64,000 nt of DNA from Desulfofundulus luciae (GCF_030813795.1 NZ_JAUSUX010000014.1:1-64000); one strand, 5' to 3'. Shown: positions 17,851-27,440, numbered from the stretch's first letter. The notes: generated from the letters alone by a model not told the origin. Numbers and translations: made by a program.

Positions 17851-18533
17851 CTTCGGTCTGTTCCACATATACCACCCCGCATAAGGCATATTCGCAGAGG
17901 ACGGCGTTGGCTCCGAAAGACAGGGACTTCACATGGTCGGGCGAAATTTCCAGGTCCAGCTCTTCCGCAAGCCCTCTCACTGCCGTCCTGTAGGGATCCG
18001 GCCCGCCGTTCGGCCCGGCGTCCACCGGCCTGCTGGAACCTTCAGCCACGGAAGGGAAGAAAACGAAGGCGTCGACAGCAGTAGGCCCCCGCTCGCAGAA
18101 AATGATCTTGCCGTCTGCCGTCACCACCATGATTCCCACTCCGAAATGGGTGGCGAATTCGGGTACGGGACTGTACATCAGGTCGACTCTTTCGGCGTAG
18201 CTTCCTGAGAGTAGTTTTCACGTTGTCGACCACAATTGGCTCGTCCAGCATGTTGTCTGTGACCAGCATCATGAAATAGTCGGTGGGCCGGAACGAAAGG
18301 TGCAGGGAAGGTTCTTCGTGCGGGCCGGTCCTGTGCCCAACGAAAAACTTTTCCAACTGGTACCCGAGTTCGTTGAACGGCACGGGTTCGCCTTTCGCTT
18401 CGCGGCGCTTGATTTCTTTGATTTTTTGCTCGTACAGCGCCCTGATTTCGGGCGGTTTTTTCACCGGATGCGGGTTGTAGTAGATCTTGATGTTTTCCCT
18501 GCTGTATGGGCCGTAGGCGCAGACTACCTAGGG
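17850..18533 (-). pseudogene. Nudix-like protein, frameshifted and truncated
   Basis: Minus-strand frame from about 18533 (no start codon, stop just ahead) runs through ENIKIYYNPHPVKKPPEIRA and FFVGHRTGPHEEPSLHLSF, shifts near 18180, and continues as THFGVGIMVVTADGKIIFCERG with a Nudix-like box (AVRGLAEELDLEI) to the ISLre2 junction. Both ends are damaged. The original role is unknown. Confidence 0.6.
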
Positions 18534-18893
18534 AACGATAGTCTTTCCTGCGGTGAGGAAGCCTGCAGGGGGTGGGGAGGTACGGCAAAATTGGGTGAGA
18601 AAACGTTTCCACTTCAGCCTGCTTTTTTTGGCGTATTCCTAGGTCAGATTTGCAATGAGAGAAGCGAAGACGCCCAGGATAAAACCAAAAATCGCGTTCG
18701 ACATCGACTTCACCCTGGGAGGGAGAATTGGTGCGTATTTCCGCGATGCTACCCACTGTCGCTTTGGTTCTGATACTTGGAAGCCTGGTACCCGCCCATT
18801 TGTCACGCGCGGCGGGATTTTTCGTTCTGGGACTGTGGGCGGGAAATAAAATCTGGTTGGTGATTCGCCACAAAGAAAAGATTGTAGTAGGAG

Positions 18894-19052
18894 ATGACCT
18901 TCTACGGGTATTTGGGCGAAGATATCCTGACCCGTAGGCGGGAAGTCGAGGAAAGCCTGCGGGAATACAGGGAGCACTCGGAGCGGTGCGTTCCGCTTCT
19001 GGAGGCATTCGAGAAAGAACCTGATTTCACGATCTTACGTCAAGTAAGCTAA
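18894..19052 (+). CDS. possible small acidic protein, 52 aa
   Basis: ATG at 18894 gives M-T-F-Y-G-Y-L-G-E-D then a charged helix (TRRREVEESLREYREHSER). Composition is coding-like but the ribosome site TAGGAG is too close to the ATG. Only 841 bases of otherwise gene-poor DNA (18534-19110) surround it. Confidence 0.3.
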   Translation: MTFYGYLGEDILTRRREVEESLREYREHSERCVPLLEAFEKEPDFTILRQVS

Positions 19053-19111
19053 AATTACGTCGAAATAGAATAGTGGGGCCGAAAAGTTAAAAAGCTATTT
19101 TGTTCGATCCG

Positions 19112-19212
19112 AATCCTGGAGGGCAAACCCGGCGAAAGCCGGGGGCGCAAAGCCACAGGTCTAAGGTTCCCCAAAGGGTTGCCACGGGGAACTATGACGG
19201 CTGGGTTGCAAG
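19112..19212 (+). promoter_or_regulatory. c-di-GMP-I (GEMM) riboswitch 2 (island)
   Basis: Same core as riboswitch 1: GGAGGGCAAAC, CCGGC-GAAA-GCCGG stem, GGCGCAAAGCCACAGG-TCTAAGG, and TGACGGCTGGGTTGC. G20-equivalent is G (c-di-GMP type). The P1 pairing seen in riboswitch 1 is weaker here. It leads the HD-GYP/CZB-chemoreceptor/CheW genes. Confidence 0.92.
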
Positions 19213-19223
19213 GGAGAAAGGTA

Positions 19224-19262
19224 GCCGCAGGAAAGCGTATACTTGTCTCCCTGCGGCTTTCT
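19224..19262 (+). terminator. expression-platform terminator of riboswitch 2
   Basis: GCCGCAGG (19224-19231) pairs with CCTGCGGC (19250-19257) and is followed by TTTCTT. Nearly the same hairpin as after riboswitch 1. Confidence 0.82.
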
Positions 19263-19331
19263 TAATTTGGAATAACGTAAAAGGCGGAGGTTTGAGCAAG
19301 TATGAAAGAATCCCTTATAGAACGCAAGTTC

Positions 19332-19345
19332 GGGGGGGGGGGGGG
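19332..19345 (+). repeat. G14 homopolymer tract in HD-GYP leader
   Basis: Fourteen consecutive G preceded by GTTC, inside a reading frame that starts TTG at 19294 behind GGCGGAGG and, with 14 G, runs in frame into the HD-GYP gene. A second GTTC-G14 tract occurs at 40575 ahead of another HD-GYP gene. Confidence 0.9.
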
Positions 19346-19528
19346 ATAATCTGTCTACATCTGGCCTTATTTATTAGCCCTATAAACATCTCTTTTGGGG
19401 TTCCCCTTCTCTGGTTCCCTCCTTTTGGGTTCCCCTTTTTATGCTCCCCACCCTTGTACCCGCCACCATCATTCCTAATAAGAAACTTTCCTTATGATTT
19501 TTTAATACCATTTGGTAGAGGTGTTTCC

Positions 19529-20152
19529 ATGAGGTCCACACTTATTTACGCTGCTCGGGTACTGGTTCGGGTGCAGGAATCTCGATTTAAGTCGGCCTAC
19601 CTGCATTCTCAACGAGTGGCCTTTTATGCGCTCTTGCTGGCCAGGGAGTTGGGACTGGACGAAAAATACCAGAAGCGCGTCTACTTAGCTGGCCTTCTGC
19701 ACGACATAGGCAAAATAGGCATCCCCGACTTTATACTGTTTAAGCGGAGCAAGTTGACTGCCGAGGAATGGGAGGAGATAAAAAGGCACCCGGTTTTCAG
19801 TTATGAAATTCTCTCAACCATTCCCGGTATGAAAGAAATTAGTCTAATGGTCCTACACCACCACGAAAGATACGATGGAACGGGCTATCCCGCTGGACTT
19901 GCAGCTCAAGATATACCACTGGGGGCGCGCATTTTAGCCGTTGCCGACAGCTTCGACGCCATGACCACGGAGAGGATCTACCGACCTTTTCCATTATCCC
20001 GGGAAGAGGCTCTGAAGGAAATGCACTGCTGTGCCGGAGGGCAGTTTGATCCACTTTTGGTGGAAGTTTTTAGTCGCTTGATAGGACGGGGAGAAACTGA
20101 TTTGAGCCTCTACGAACGAGAATTTACGACTAATTTTTATTCCAAAATTTAA
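19529..20152 (+). CDS. HD-GYP c-di-GMP phosphodiesterase (island copy)
   Basis: 207 residues from the ATG at 19529 (GTAGAGGTG ahead). Motifs [21 protein letters not shown] and [15 protein letters not shown] are all present, so catalysis is expected. Close paralogue of the chromosomal protein at 2261, with the same riboswitch in front. The frame is also open upstream through the G14 tract to a TTG at 19294, which would add a hydrophobic N-terminus of about 78 residues. Confidence 0.94.
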   Translation: MRSTLIYAARVLVRVQESRFKSAYLHSQRVAFYALLLARELGLDEKYQKRVYLAGLLHDIGKIGIPDFILFKRSKLTAEEWEEIKRHPVFSYEILSTIPGMKEISLMVLHHHERYDGTGYPAGLAAQDIPLGARILAVADSFDAMTTERIYRPFPLSREEALKEMHCCAGGQFDPLLVEVFSRLIGRGETDLSLYEREFTTNFYSKI

Positions 20153-20183
20153 ACGTTCACGAAAAGGAAAGGGTGGGGTTAAG

Positions 20184-21395
20184 TTGCTGTTCTTCAGAAA
20201 GAAAAGTGAGCCGGGTACATCCAATACCTTCAATTCGGGTGATTTGCTTTTTGGGCTTAGCGTAGGTCGTTTCATTATGGCACACACAGATCTCCTGGCC
20301 CTGTGGAGCCGCTTGAAGGCAGATGAAGCGGCCCGCGAGGCGGAGGTTCAGGCATCGGGTTCCCAAGAACTCTCTGCCACTATCGAGGAAGTCAATGCTT
20401 CCGTGGAAGAATCGGCTGCCGCTCATCACCAAATGAAACAGCTGGCAGAGGCCAATCGCTCGGCGATGGCGGAGATGGACAGGCTTTTAAAAGTTGTGGC
20501 TACCGGTATACAGTACATGAGAGACCAGCTGAATGAAGTAAGCCAGCGTTTTAATCAGGTCAACCAGATTGGCGAAGAAGTTGCGGAGATTGCAGAACAG
20601 ACCAACCTCCTGGCACTGAACGCTGCTATAGAAGCTGCCCGGGCTGGCGAACACGGGCGTGGTTTTGCCGTAGTAGCTGAAGAAGTAAGGAAGCTCGCGG
20701 GAAAAACGAAGGATGCGGTAGGGACTGTGAAAGAATTAACTGCAGAAGTGGGTCAATTATCAGAGTCAGCCGACCGCAGCAGCAAAGAGGTAACGGATTC
20801 CTTTGAGGTTTATTCCAGGCAGGTTACCTCTGTGGTACAAAGCATAGACGAAAGCATGAAGCAGGTGGAACTTGCAACCAGCGCCCTCGACGAAATAACC
20901 CGGGTCATGAATCAGGTTGCCACTACGACAACGGATCTTGCCCAGTCGTCCCAGCGGCTTGCCCAAATAACAGCCTTCGGTGACTCTTGTACAGCCAATG
21001 CCAGTCACATCCGTGAAGCCACCCTGCCGGTTCTGGAAGAACTCCTGGTCGAGATAACTGAGGATACGCCGGTTCATATCCTGGCAGCCAGGCTTTTCGA
21101 CCATGCCCGGTTCATTAACACTGTAGTGGCCAAAGTTGGAACAGGTGAAAAATTATCCGACCATACCGAATGCGCCTTTGGGCGCTGGTATATAGGTGAG
21201 GGCGGCAGCCAGTTCGGCCACTTGCCTGCCTGGCGGGTTATAGACGAGCCTCACCGCCTGGTTCATACTGTCGGCGCTGCTCTGGTGAGAGAAGCCCGGG
21301 CAGAAGCAGCCGAAGAATTGGCACAGGCATCCCTGGAACTGCTACGTTGCTTCGTGGCGTTGAAAAAAGAGATTGCCGAAATAGCCAAAGGTTAA
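20184..21395 (+). CDS. soluble chemoreceptor with C-terminal CZB domain
   Basis: 403 residues, TTG start behind GGGTGGGG. No membrane segment. Signalling hairpin [20 protein letters not shown] near residue 146, then a CZB zinc-binding domain at about 300-390 with the expected pattern: His in FDHARF, Cys in TECAFGRWY, His in [11 protein letters not shown] domains sense zinc or hypochlorous acid and can control diguanylate cyclases. It is 31 bases after the HD-GYP gene and 40 before cheW. Confidence 0.93.
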   Translation: MLFFRKKSEPGTSNTFNSGDLLFGLSVGRFIMAHTDLLALWSRLKADEAAREAEVQASGSQELSATIEEVNASVEESAAAHHQMKQLAEANRSAMAEMDRLLKVVATGIQYMRDQLNEVSQRFNQVNQIGEEVAEIAEQTNLLALNAAIEAARAGEHGRGFAVVAEEVRKLAGKTKDAVGTVKELTAEVGQLSESADRSSKEVTDSFEVYSRQVTSVVQSIDESMKQVELATSALDEITRVMNQVATTTTDLAQSSQRLAQITAFGDSCTANASHIREATLPVLEELLVEITEDTPVHILAARLFDHARFINTVVAKVGTGEKLSDHTECAFGRWYIGEGGSQFGHLPAWRVIDEPHRLVHTVGAALVREARAEAAEELAQASLELLRCFVALKKEIAEIAKG

Positions 21396-21435
21396 AAAGA
21401 GAAGGACTCTAAAAAAGGGAAGGAGCAGCTTCAGA

Positions 21436-21849
21436 ATGTCATCTGAACAACAGTTGGTCATATTTGAGCTGGGTGGTCAGGAATATGGCTTACCGATTAA
21501 AGAGACAAGGGAAATTATACGCCTAGCTAAAGTTTCCAAATTGCCCGGTGCGCCGGCACACATGGAGGGAATAATTAACCTGCGCGGAAGCATCCTACCC
21601 GTAATCAACTTAAGCCGCCTGCTTGACTTGCCTCTAAGTGATCAGGAACAAGACATGCGCATTATTGTTGCTGAACATGGAGACAGAAAAGCCGGATTAA
21701 TAGTGGGCAGAGTCAATGAAGTCGGGGTTTACAGCGAGGAGGAGCTGGAGACCCCGCTTGCAGGTGACGAGGCTAGATACATAAAGGCCGTCATTAACAA
21801 AGGCAATCGGCTCTGGTTGCTATTGAACCTGGAAAAAGTTTTTTCGTGA
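21436..21849 (+). CDS. cheW: CheW-like coupling protein
   Basis: 137 residues with a complete CheW fold: VIFELGGQEYGLPI, GIINLRGSILPVINLSRLL, and a C-terminal INKGNRLWLLLNLEKVF. Couples receptors to CheA. Placed after the CZB receptor, so the pair may form a dedicated signalling unit that uses the host CheA; no CheA is on the island. ATG behind AAGGAGCAG. Confidence 0.95.
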   Translation: MSSEQQLVIFELGGQEYGLPIKETREIIRLAKVSKLPGAPAHMEGIINLRGSILPVINLSRLLDLPLSDQEQDMRIIVAEHGDRKAGLIVGRVNEVGVYSEEELETPLAGDEARYIKAVINKGNRLWLLLNLEKVFS

Positions 21850-22159
21850 CCTCCTCCCCCTAATGAATTGGGGGAGCATTCAGGGGCGATTAAACTCCAG
21901 GAGCTGCGGCCATATTATGTACCGCGAAGGTTTCCGTGTACCACCTTCCCCATGAGATACGGCGGTACACGGCACGCACGGCAAGCTTTACAACCTGCTG
22001 GCGGTCCGGCAACGAGGCAAAAGCTTCTACAGGGTGAGGGGGTCCGTGTATCCCTCAATGAATTAGGTGTGGGATTACTGCCCCCTCGCGCTCCCCCACT
22101 TCTCTAAACTACACCGCCGTGCGAAGGTTTTAATCCCTTTCAATTTATTTCTGGAACCC

Positions 22160-22464
22160 ATGTTCAAACCCGAACACGTGGGATCTATCCTCTCCTGCTG
22201 CAAGACCCAGATCCGGTGCTTGAGCAGGAAACGGTGGAGCTTGGCCCCGTTTACCAGTGCAGGGCTTTCCGCCGAGCGGAGCCGTTCATGCACGTGAGGG
22301 TAACCGCCGTCCGGCGGGAGAGGCTGGGCGACATTACGGAGGAGGACGCTTGGAAGGAAGGCTACCCGTCAGTGGAGGCGTACCGGGGAGCGTTCGAACG
22401 GATATACGGCTTCTGGGACCCAGACGCTGGGGTGTGGGTGGTGGAGTTCGAACCGGTTACGTAA
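22160..22464 (+). pseudogene. ASCH-domain protein, frameshifted
   Basis: ATG 22160 gives M-F-K-P-E-H-V-G-S-I-L..., the usual ASCH start, but the frame must shift near 22215 to reach VYQCRAF, VRVTAVRRERLGDITEEDA and FERIYGFWDPDAGVWVVEF. ASCH proteins are common in phages and bind RNA-like ligands. 21850-22159 shows no supported gene. Confidence 0.7.
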
Positions 22465-22555
22465 TCCTGACCGTTTTTGCAATTCTGTCAGGGCTACTTC
22501 GCATTTTCACCCCTAATTTAGTAAAGTACAGTTAGCATTTTGCTTTAAAGGCAGG

Positions 22556-22863
22556 TTATGTCGCCAGCCCCCGCCGTCGTAAGACAACCCTGATGGAGCT
22601 CAGTGAGAATACGGCTTCCGGCTTCGTGGCATAGCTGCCACGCCAGAGCTCGCAGCGGTGTTTACCGTCTTCTTCATAGGTGATGAACAGTTCCCAATAA
22701 CCCTGATCGAATTCATATTTTTCCCAGGTCTGGCGGCCGGTCCAGTATTCTCCCATATAAGGGCTAACTTCTTGTTTGGGCGGGCTGTCGTAGGTTTTTC
22801 CCACCCGATTTCGGTGAGAAACTTTTCTACTTTTTCTGGTACAAAGGACTGTTGTTTTTGCAT
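22556..22863 (-). pseudogene. phage-type hypothetical, frameshift at A-run
   Basis: From ATG at 22863 the frame reads M-Q-K-Q-Q-S-F-V-P-E-K-V-E-K-F-L; at TGGGAAAAACC it must slip -1 to continue as TYDSPPKQEVSPYMGEYW and YWELFITYEEDGKHRCELW. The A5 run is a likely indel site; programmed slippage is possible but the site is not a canonical heptamer. Family unknown. Confidence 0.5.
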
Positions 22864-22935
22864 GATAATCCCTCCCATGTATAAATTAATTGGCCGTAAA
22901 GCTGGAAAATTTCATGCTTCATGTTTTTTTGAGAA

Positions 22936-22975
22936 AAACCCTGTCGTTCCGACACCGTTCGACAGGGTTTTTTTC
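22936..22975. terminator. bidirectional terminator
   Basis: CCCTGTCG (22939-22946) pairs with CGACAGGG (22960-22967), flanked by A-run on the left and T-run on the right. Confidence 0.8.
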
Positions 22976-23039
22976 TTGACGCATTTTCCTGAAAGTGGTT
23001 CAATTGAATCTGGTGCCAAATGGCGAAAGGGGGATATTT

Positions 23040-23219
23040 TTGTTGGAGCTTGGTAAGACGATCCTGCGGCTGGAGAAGGCCAGGAGGGAACTGCTGGCTA
23101 CAAATCCGGGCGACAAAGAAAAGCTCCTGGCGGCCAGCCGGAAGGTGGACGAGCTGATCTTGGAGTACTACCGGGCGAAGCTCGGCCCCAAAACGGTGGG
23201 GTCGGCAACAGGAAGATAA
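23040..23219 (+). CDS. Spo0E-like sporulation regulator
   Basis: About 59 residues from TTG 23040 or 23043, chosen because GAAAGGGGGA lies seven to ten bases ahead. Two helices with the Spo0E signature SRKVDELILEYY. This family dephosphorylates Spo0A-phosphate and delays sporulation. On an island it could tune host sporulation. Confidence 0.8.
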   Translation: MLELGKTILRLEKARRELLATNPGDKEKLLAASRKVDELILEYYRAKLGPKTVGSATGR

Positions 23220-23302
23220 CTTTTTCCATTTCAGGGCAGGAACCCGTGCCGGAAAGTAGAAAAGAATCAGGAAAAATACGTGTGGTGCGGGGGTGTTGTA
23301 AG

Positions 23303-24151
23303 ATGCGCAAAACAGCCGCTTTGTTGACCTTCCTGCTGGTAATCCTGGCTTTCGCTTTCCCCGTTCTGGCCGCGCCAGGTCATAAGGCCGTGTTCGTTGT
23401 CGGTCAGGGGAGCTATACGGTGGACGGACAGGACAGGGAAATGGACGCCGCGCCTTTTGTTGAAAGTGACCGCACCTTCGTGCCGGTAAGATACTTGGCC
23501 TACGCCCTGGGCATAGCGGAGAAGGACATAACTTGGGACGTCAAGACGCAAACCGTAACCATAACCGCATATGACGACGGTTGGGCAACCGTTGTAGAAA
23601 TGCAGATTGGCGTTTCAGTGCTCACGGTAATAAAAGAACCGCCGCCGGGAGTAATGACGTTCCGTTACGACAGGACCGTTGTACAGATGGGCGTTTCTTC
23701 CCTGTTGAAAGGTGGCCGTGTCTACCTGCCCGCCAGGTTTGTTGCAGAGGCGTTGGGGTATGAAGTGGGCTGGGAACTCGGGAGCCGGGCCGTCCTGATC
23801 GGGCCTAAGGGGGATCTGCCGGAACCGCCCCAATTATTAAAGCCCCCGGTTATCCACGGAATTAAGTTATCTCCTCCGTCAAGGGAAGTAAACGGGTGGT
23901 ACGAGGTAGCCGGTACTGTGGTTTTTGCGGCTGACGTGACAGGCGCCGAACACGTTGAGTTCCGGCTTTCGCCCACAGGTACCGAGGCGCCGGTAGTACT
24001 GAGCCGCGTGGACAATGACGGTCGGGACGGCTGGACTTTCACCTGGGAGGTGCCGCCGGAGGACCTGACCATGCACCTTACGGTTGTTGCCTCGAACAGT
24101 GCTGGTACCAGTCAGGAGATCATTAACCTTTATCACGAAGCGAAACGCTGA
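23303..24151 (+). CDS. secreted copper-amine-oxidase-N (stalk) domain protein
   Basis: 282 residues from ATG 23303 (GGGGGTG ahead). Signal peptide AALLTFLLVILAFAFPVLAA, then two stalk repeats (YTVDGQDREMDAAPF, RTFVPVRYLAYALGI; GRVYLPARFVAEALGYEV) and a C-terminal Ig-like beta domain (PPSREVNGWYEVAGTVV onward). Likely exported to the wall. N-terminal domain paralogous to 13343. Confidence 0.85.
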   Translation: MRKTAALLTFLLVILAFAFPVLAAPGHKAVFVVGQGSYTVDGQDREMDAAPFVESDRTFVPVRYLAYALGIAEKDITWDVKTQTVTITAYDDGWATVVEMQIGVSVLTVIKEPPPGVMTFRYDRTVVQMGVSSLLKGGRVYLPARFVAEALGYEVGWELGSRAVLIGPKGDLPEPPQLLKPPVIHGIKLSPPSREVNGWYEVAGTVVFAADVTGAEHVEFRLSPTGTEAPVVLSRVDNDGRDGWTFTWEVPPEDLTMHLTVVASNSAGTSQEIINLYHEAKR

Positions 24152-24208
24152 GTAATTCTCGGGGGGTTATCGAAGGGGTACGCCGTCTTCAACGATTTTC
24201 CCTGCCCC

Positions 24209-24610
24209 ATGGGCAACATAGACCACATCGTGGTAGGCCCAAAGGGAGTTTTCGTCATCGAGACCAAGGGCCATTCCGGCGAGATAACCCTCTCTCCAGA
24301 CGGGAACTTGCTGCGAGATTCGAAACCTCTAGATAAGGACTTTTTAAAGCAGGTGCTGGGGCAGAGTTTCTGGCTCAAGGAGAAGCTGGCAGGCCCGGAT
24401 GGGAGGGCGCCGTTTGTCAACCCGGTCGTGGTATTTACTCGTGCTTTTGTAAAGGTCTACCAACCGGTTAAGAGTGTCCGGATTGTAAACAAGAAATGGC
24501 TCATCAACTACATTACGGAGAATAAAGGCAGGCTTGAAAAGGAGGAAGTGGACCGGATTTTCTACCGCCTGCTCAGTATGAAGTCTGAGATGGCCCCGGC
24601 AGAGAAATAG
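24209..24610 (+). CDS. NERD-domain nuclease, N-terminus missing
   Basis: MGNIDHIVVGPKGVFVIETK is the core of the NERD (nuclease-related) domain. The frame is open upstream to the stop of the preceding gene and reads LSKGYAVFNDFPCP, which also belongs to NERD, but offers no start codon, so the first about 40 residues of the domain have been lost. Probably inactive. Confidence 0.7.
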   Translation: MGNIDHIVVGPKGVFVIETKGHSGEITLSPDGNLLRDSKPLDKDFLKQVLGQSFWLKEKLAGPDGRAPFVNPVVVFTRAFVKVYQPVKSVRIVNKKWLINYITENKGRLEKEEVDRIFYRLLSMKSEMAPAEK

Positions 24611-24824
24611 CCGTACCCGCATCTTTCCTGTTGCAGGCAGGATTTTAGTTCTCCGGAAAAGAAAAAGTATCCAGGAAAAGATTCAAAAATGCATTGATTT
24701 TGTTGGCCTCGGTACCCGTAATATGGGAACCGGTTCCCAACCATCCGGATAATCCATATTGTTCCTAAACTGGAATCTGGGGTTGTCCGGTGGTTTTAAT
24801 ACTATGATACGAGGTGGTGGGAAA

Positions 24825-26606
24825 ATGTCTTATCAGTATCCGATAACAATAGCGCAAGCTTTATATGCAATCCGTAATGGCAAATATTTGTTGCCCTCTA
24901 TTCAGAGAGGAGTAGTGTGGAGCCATGAACAGATTGAACGACTTTTTGATTCTTTGATGCGCGATTATCCTATTGGTTCCTTCTTGTTTTGGAGAGTAGA
25001 AAAAGAGCAAGTCAATAATTATCAATTCTACGAATTTATTCGGGAATATCATGAACGTGATACTGTTGATAACCCACCCGCTGCTGTGAGCGGCCAAGAA
25101 GAAATAATTGGTGTACTTGACGGGCAACAACGTTTAACAGCACTTTATATCGGTCTTCAAGGATCATACGCTTACAAAATACCCTGGAAACGATGGGATA
25201 ATCCCGCAGCGTTTCCAAAAAGAAGGCTTTACCTTAATTTACTCGGTCAATCAGGAAGAGATGACCTTTTATACGATTTTAGGTTTCTAACAAATGAAGA
25301 AGCTAAGGAGCAAGGGGCAGACAAGCACTGGTTCAAGGTTGGAGAAATCTTGCAGTGGAACACACTAGACAAAGTAAATCAGTATCTGTGTTCAAACAAC
25401 CTCCATAGTCCATTGGAGAGTCCATCAAACTTGCGAACCCCGTCTTCAATGCTAACGAGGCTTTATGAGGTAGTGTACATGAAGCCAGTAATTAATTATT
25501 ACCTTGAGACAAGTCAGGATTTAGATAAAGTGCTTAACATATTCATTAGGGTTAATAGTGGCGGCACACAGCTAAGTTACTCCGACCTCCTTCTTTCCAT
25601 TGCTTCAGCTTCCTGGAAATATAGAAATGCTAGAGACGAAATTAACAATTTGGTCAAAGAAATCAACGATATTGGCGATAAATTTAACTTTGATAAAGAC
25701 TTTGTAATGAAAGCTTCTCTAGTGTTGTGTGATTTCACGAATATAGCATTTAATGCCAGGAACTTTAACAAAGATAACATGACTATTATAGAAAACAAGT
25801 GGGATAAAATTGCTGGGGCAATTCGAGCAGCGGTCCATATTGTGTCAAGCATCGGTTTCAATAGGGATACGCTACCTGCTAATAATGCGGTCATTCCTAT
25901 TGCATATTACGCTTATAAGAGGGGGATCACTGACCAAAAAGCTTGTGATGGGTATATTCACTCGTTGGCTTCCGCGAGTGACTTAAGGAATATCCAGAAA
26001 TGGCTATCTATTTGCTTGTTAAAGAGAACTTTCAGCGGACAAATTGACAGTATCTTAACATCCATGCGAGAAGTAATCAGAAACCACATTGAAGTGCAGC
26101 GGGCAGCAGATTTTCCTTTTGACGCTATTGTTGCCAAGTTTAAAGGAACTCCTAAGTCTTTGGTATTCACAGACGATGAAATTGAGAATTTACTTAACTA
26201 CACTTACGGGCAGGCTTACACCTTTTCTGTACTCGCTCTTTTATACCCTACTCTTGATTATAGAAATAAATTTCACGTTGATCACATTCATCCCAAGAGT
26301 GTCTTTGCGCCAAAGAATCTCAATTCAATGGGTTTGGCCCCCGAATATATCCAGTATTACCAGAGTAATCGCGACAAGCTCCCCAACTTACAGCTACTTG
26401 AAGGATTATACAATTTACAAAAGTCTTCAAGTTCGTTAATAGATTGGCTAGAAAGAGTTTGCGCAGACCCTGTAGCGAGAGACGCGTATTTAAGAAAGCA
26501 TTATATTCCAACAAATATTAATCTTGAATTCAAGAATTTTCCTCAGTTTTTTGAAGAACGGAAAAAGCTAATGGCTGACAAACTGAGACGCATCCTTTCT
26601 TTTTAG
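24825..26606 (+). CDS. DUF262/DUF1524 (GmrSD-like) protein
   Basis: 593 residues from ATG 24825 (GAGGTGGTGGG ahead). The N-terminal DUF262 domain has LPSIQRGVVWSHEQIERLFDSL and the DGQQR motif (IGVLDGQQRLTALYIGL), a ParB-like nucleotide-binding site. The C-terminus has the HNH nuclease motif FHVDHIHPKSVF. This is the fused GmrS-GmrD layout of type IV restriction of modified phage DNA, also used in other defence systems. Notably AT-rich compared with its neighbours, suggesting recent arrival. Intact. Confidence 0.9.
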   Translation: MSYQYPITIAQALYAIRNGKYLLPSIQRGVVWSHEQIERLFDSLMRDYPIGSFLFWRVEKEQVNNYQFYEFIREYHERDTVDNPPAAVSGQEEIIGVLDGQQRLTALYIGLQGSYAYKIPWKRWDNPAAFPKRRLYLNLLGQSGRDDLLYDFRFLTNEEAKEQGADKHWFKVGEILQWNTLDKVNQYLCSNNLHSPLESPSNLRTPSSMLTRLYEVVYMKPVINYYLETSQDLDKVLNIFIRVNSGGTQLSYSDLLLSIASASWKYRNARDEINNLVKEINDIGDKFNFDKDFVMKASLVLCDFTNIAFNARNFNKDNMTIIENKWDKIAGAIRAAVHIVSSIGFNRDTLPANNAVIPIAYYAYKRGITDQKACDGYIHSLASASDLRNIQKWLSICLLKRTFSGQIDSILTSMREVIRNHIEVQRAADFPFDAIVAKFKGTPKSLVFTDDEIENLLNYTYGQAYTFSVLALLYPTLDYRNKFHVDHIHPKSVFAPKNLNSMGLAPEYIQYYQSNRDKLPNLQLLEGLYNLQKSSSSLIDWLERVCADPVARDAYLRKHYIPTNINLEFKNFPQFFEERKKLMADKLRRILSF

Positions 26607-26741
26607 ACGCTGCCTCAAATTCTTTAGTAAAGGACAGGGTTCGGAAGGCTCCTGCCTTTCTTGTTTCGGAGGGTCTTTCCTCCGGGGAAAGCGCCTTTTC
26701 CCTGGCTAAATTTTTCTCAGGTATATCGTAGGGTGGTTTGT

Positions 26742-27137
26742 ATGATCAGATTGAGGGGTCACCACTTGATTTGCCTTCACTTCTACCGGAGCGAGGGATA
26801 CAGTCGGGAATTTGTCGAAAACCTGGAAGACGTAGTGCGCAGGGCTACGGAGGGCGAAGAAATAGCGGTAGTTGAAGGCGCGGACGACATCTGCCGGGCT
26901 TGCCCGACGCTCCAGGGAGAAAAGTGCGTCGCCAAGCCCGGGGTGGACGCAGAAATCAGGGAAATGGATGCGGAAGCTGCCGCGTACCTCGGTGTCGAAG
27001 TTGGGTCAAAGGTGCTCTGGCAGGAAATAAAAGCCAAAGTGATGGCGATGTCCAAAGAGTGGCTGGCGGCTTTCTGCGAGGGGTGCGATTGGGGAAAAGT
27101 CTGCGCCGAAAGCAAGAGGGCACTTGGGTTGGATTGA
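26742..27137 (+). CDS. DUF1284 Cys-rich protein
   Basis: 131 residues, ATG 26742 behind TAGGGTGG. Begins M-I-R-L-R-G-H-H-L-I-C-L-H, the DUF1284 signature, with further cysteines (DICRACPT, EKCVAKPG, CEGCDWGKVC) that could bind an iron-sulfur cluster. Function unknown. Confidence 0.85.
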   Translation: MIRLRGHHLICLHFYRSEGYSREFVENLEDVVRRATEGEEIAVVEGADDICRACPTLQGEKCVAKPGVDAEIREMDAEAAAYLGVEVGSKVLWQEIKAKVMAMSKEWLAAFCEGCDWGKVCAESKRALGLD

Positions 27138-27178
27138 ATCGACTCCGAGAAACTGGTGCCAGGAGAGGGGAGGCAGGT

Positions 27179-27256
27179 ATGAGACGCTGGAGGTTCGGCT
27201 TTTTCGGCCCCTTCGGTTGGTGGGTGACCGCTTTTATGCCGCCCTGGAGAAAATAG
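27179..27256 (+). CDS. Trp/Phe-rich microprotein, 25 aa
   Basis: ATG 27179 behind the very strong AGGAGAGGGGAGG. Peptide MRRWRFGFFGPFGWWVTAFM then PPWRK: basic ends around an aromatic core. No known family; may be membrane-active. 42 bases after the DUF1284 gene, possibly the same operon. Confidence 0.5.
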   Translation: MRRWRFGFFGPFGWWVTAFMPPWRK

Positions 27257-27440
27257 AGGTCTTACCACAACATTTTGAAGCTCAAGAATAGCATTTTCAT
27301 TCAGGGGAGGAAACTACGCCAAAAAGTAGAAAAAATTCAGGTAACTATAACGGAACACGGGAGTGTTTCGGAAGGTGCCAGGCAGTTACACTGCTGGGCT
27401 TTTCCGGGGAAGGCGGGCCTAAGCCAAGCTTGTCCCAACC

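Noticed and set aside
18178-19008. 276-residue minus-strand frame
   Set aside because: Pro/Arg/Ser-rich with no motif; it is out of frame with the recognisable Nudix-like fragment that covers part of the same DNA.
19332-19345. G-quadruplex as the only role of the G14 tract
   Set aside because: A pure G run can form such structures, but the open reading frame through it and the matching tract at 40575 make a slippage role at least as likely; neither can be decided here.
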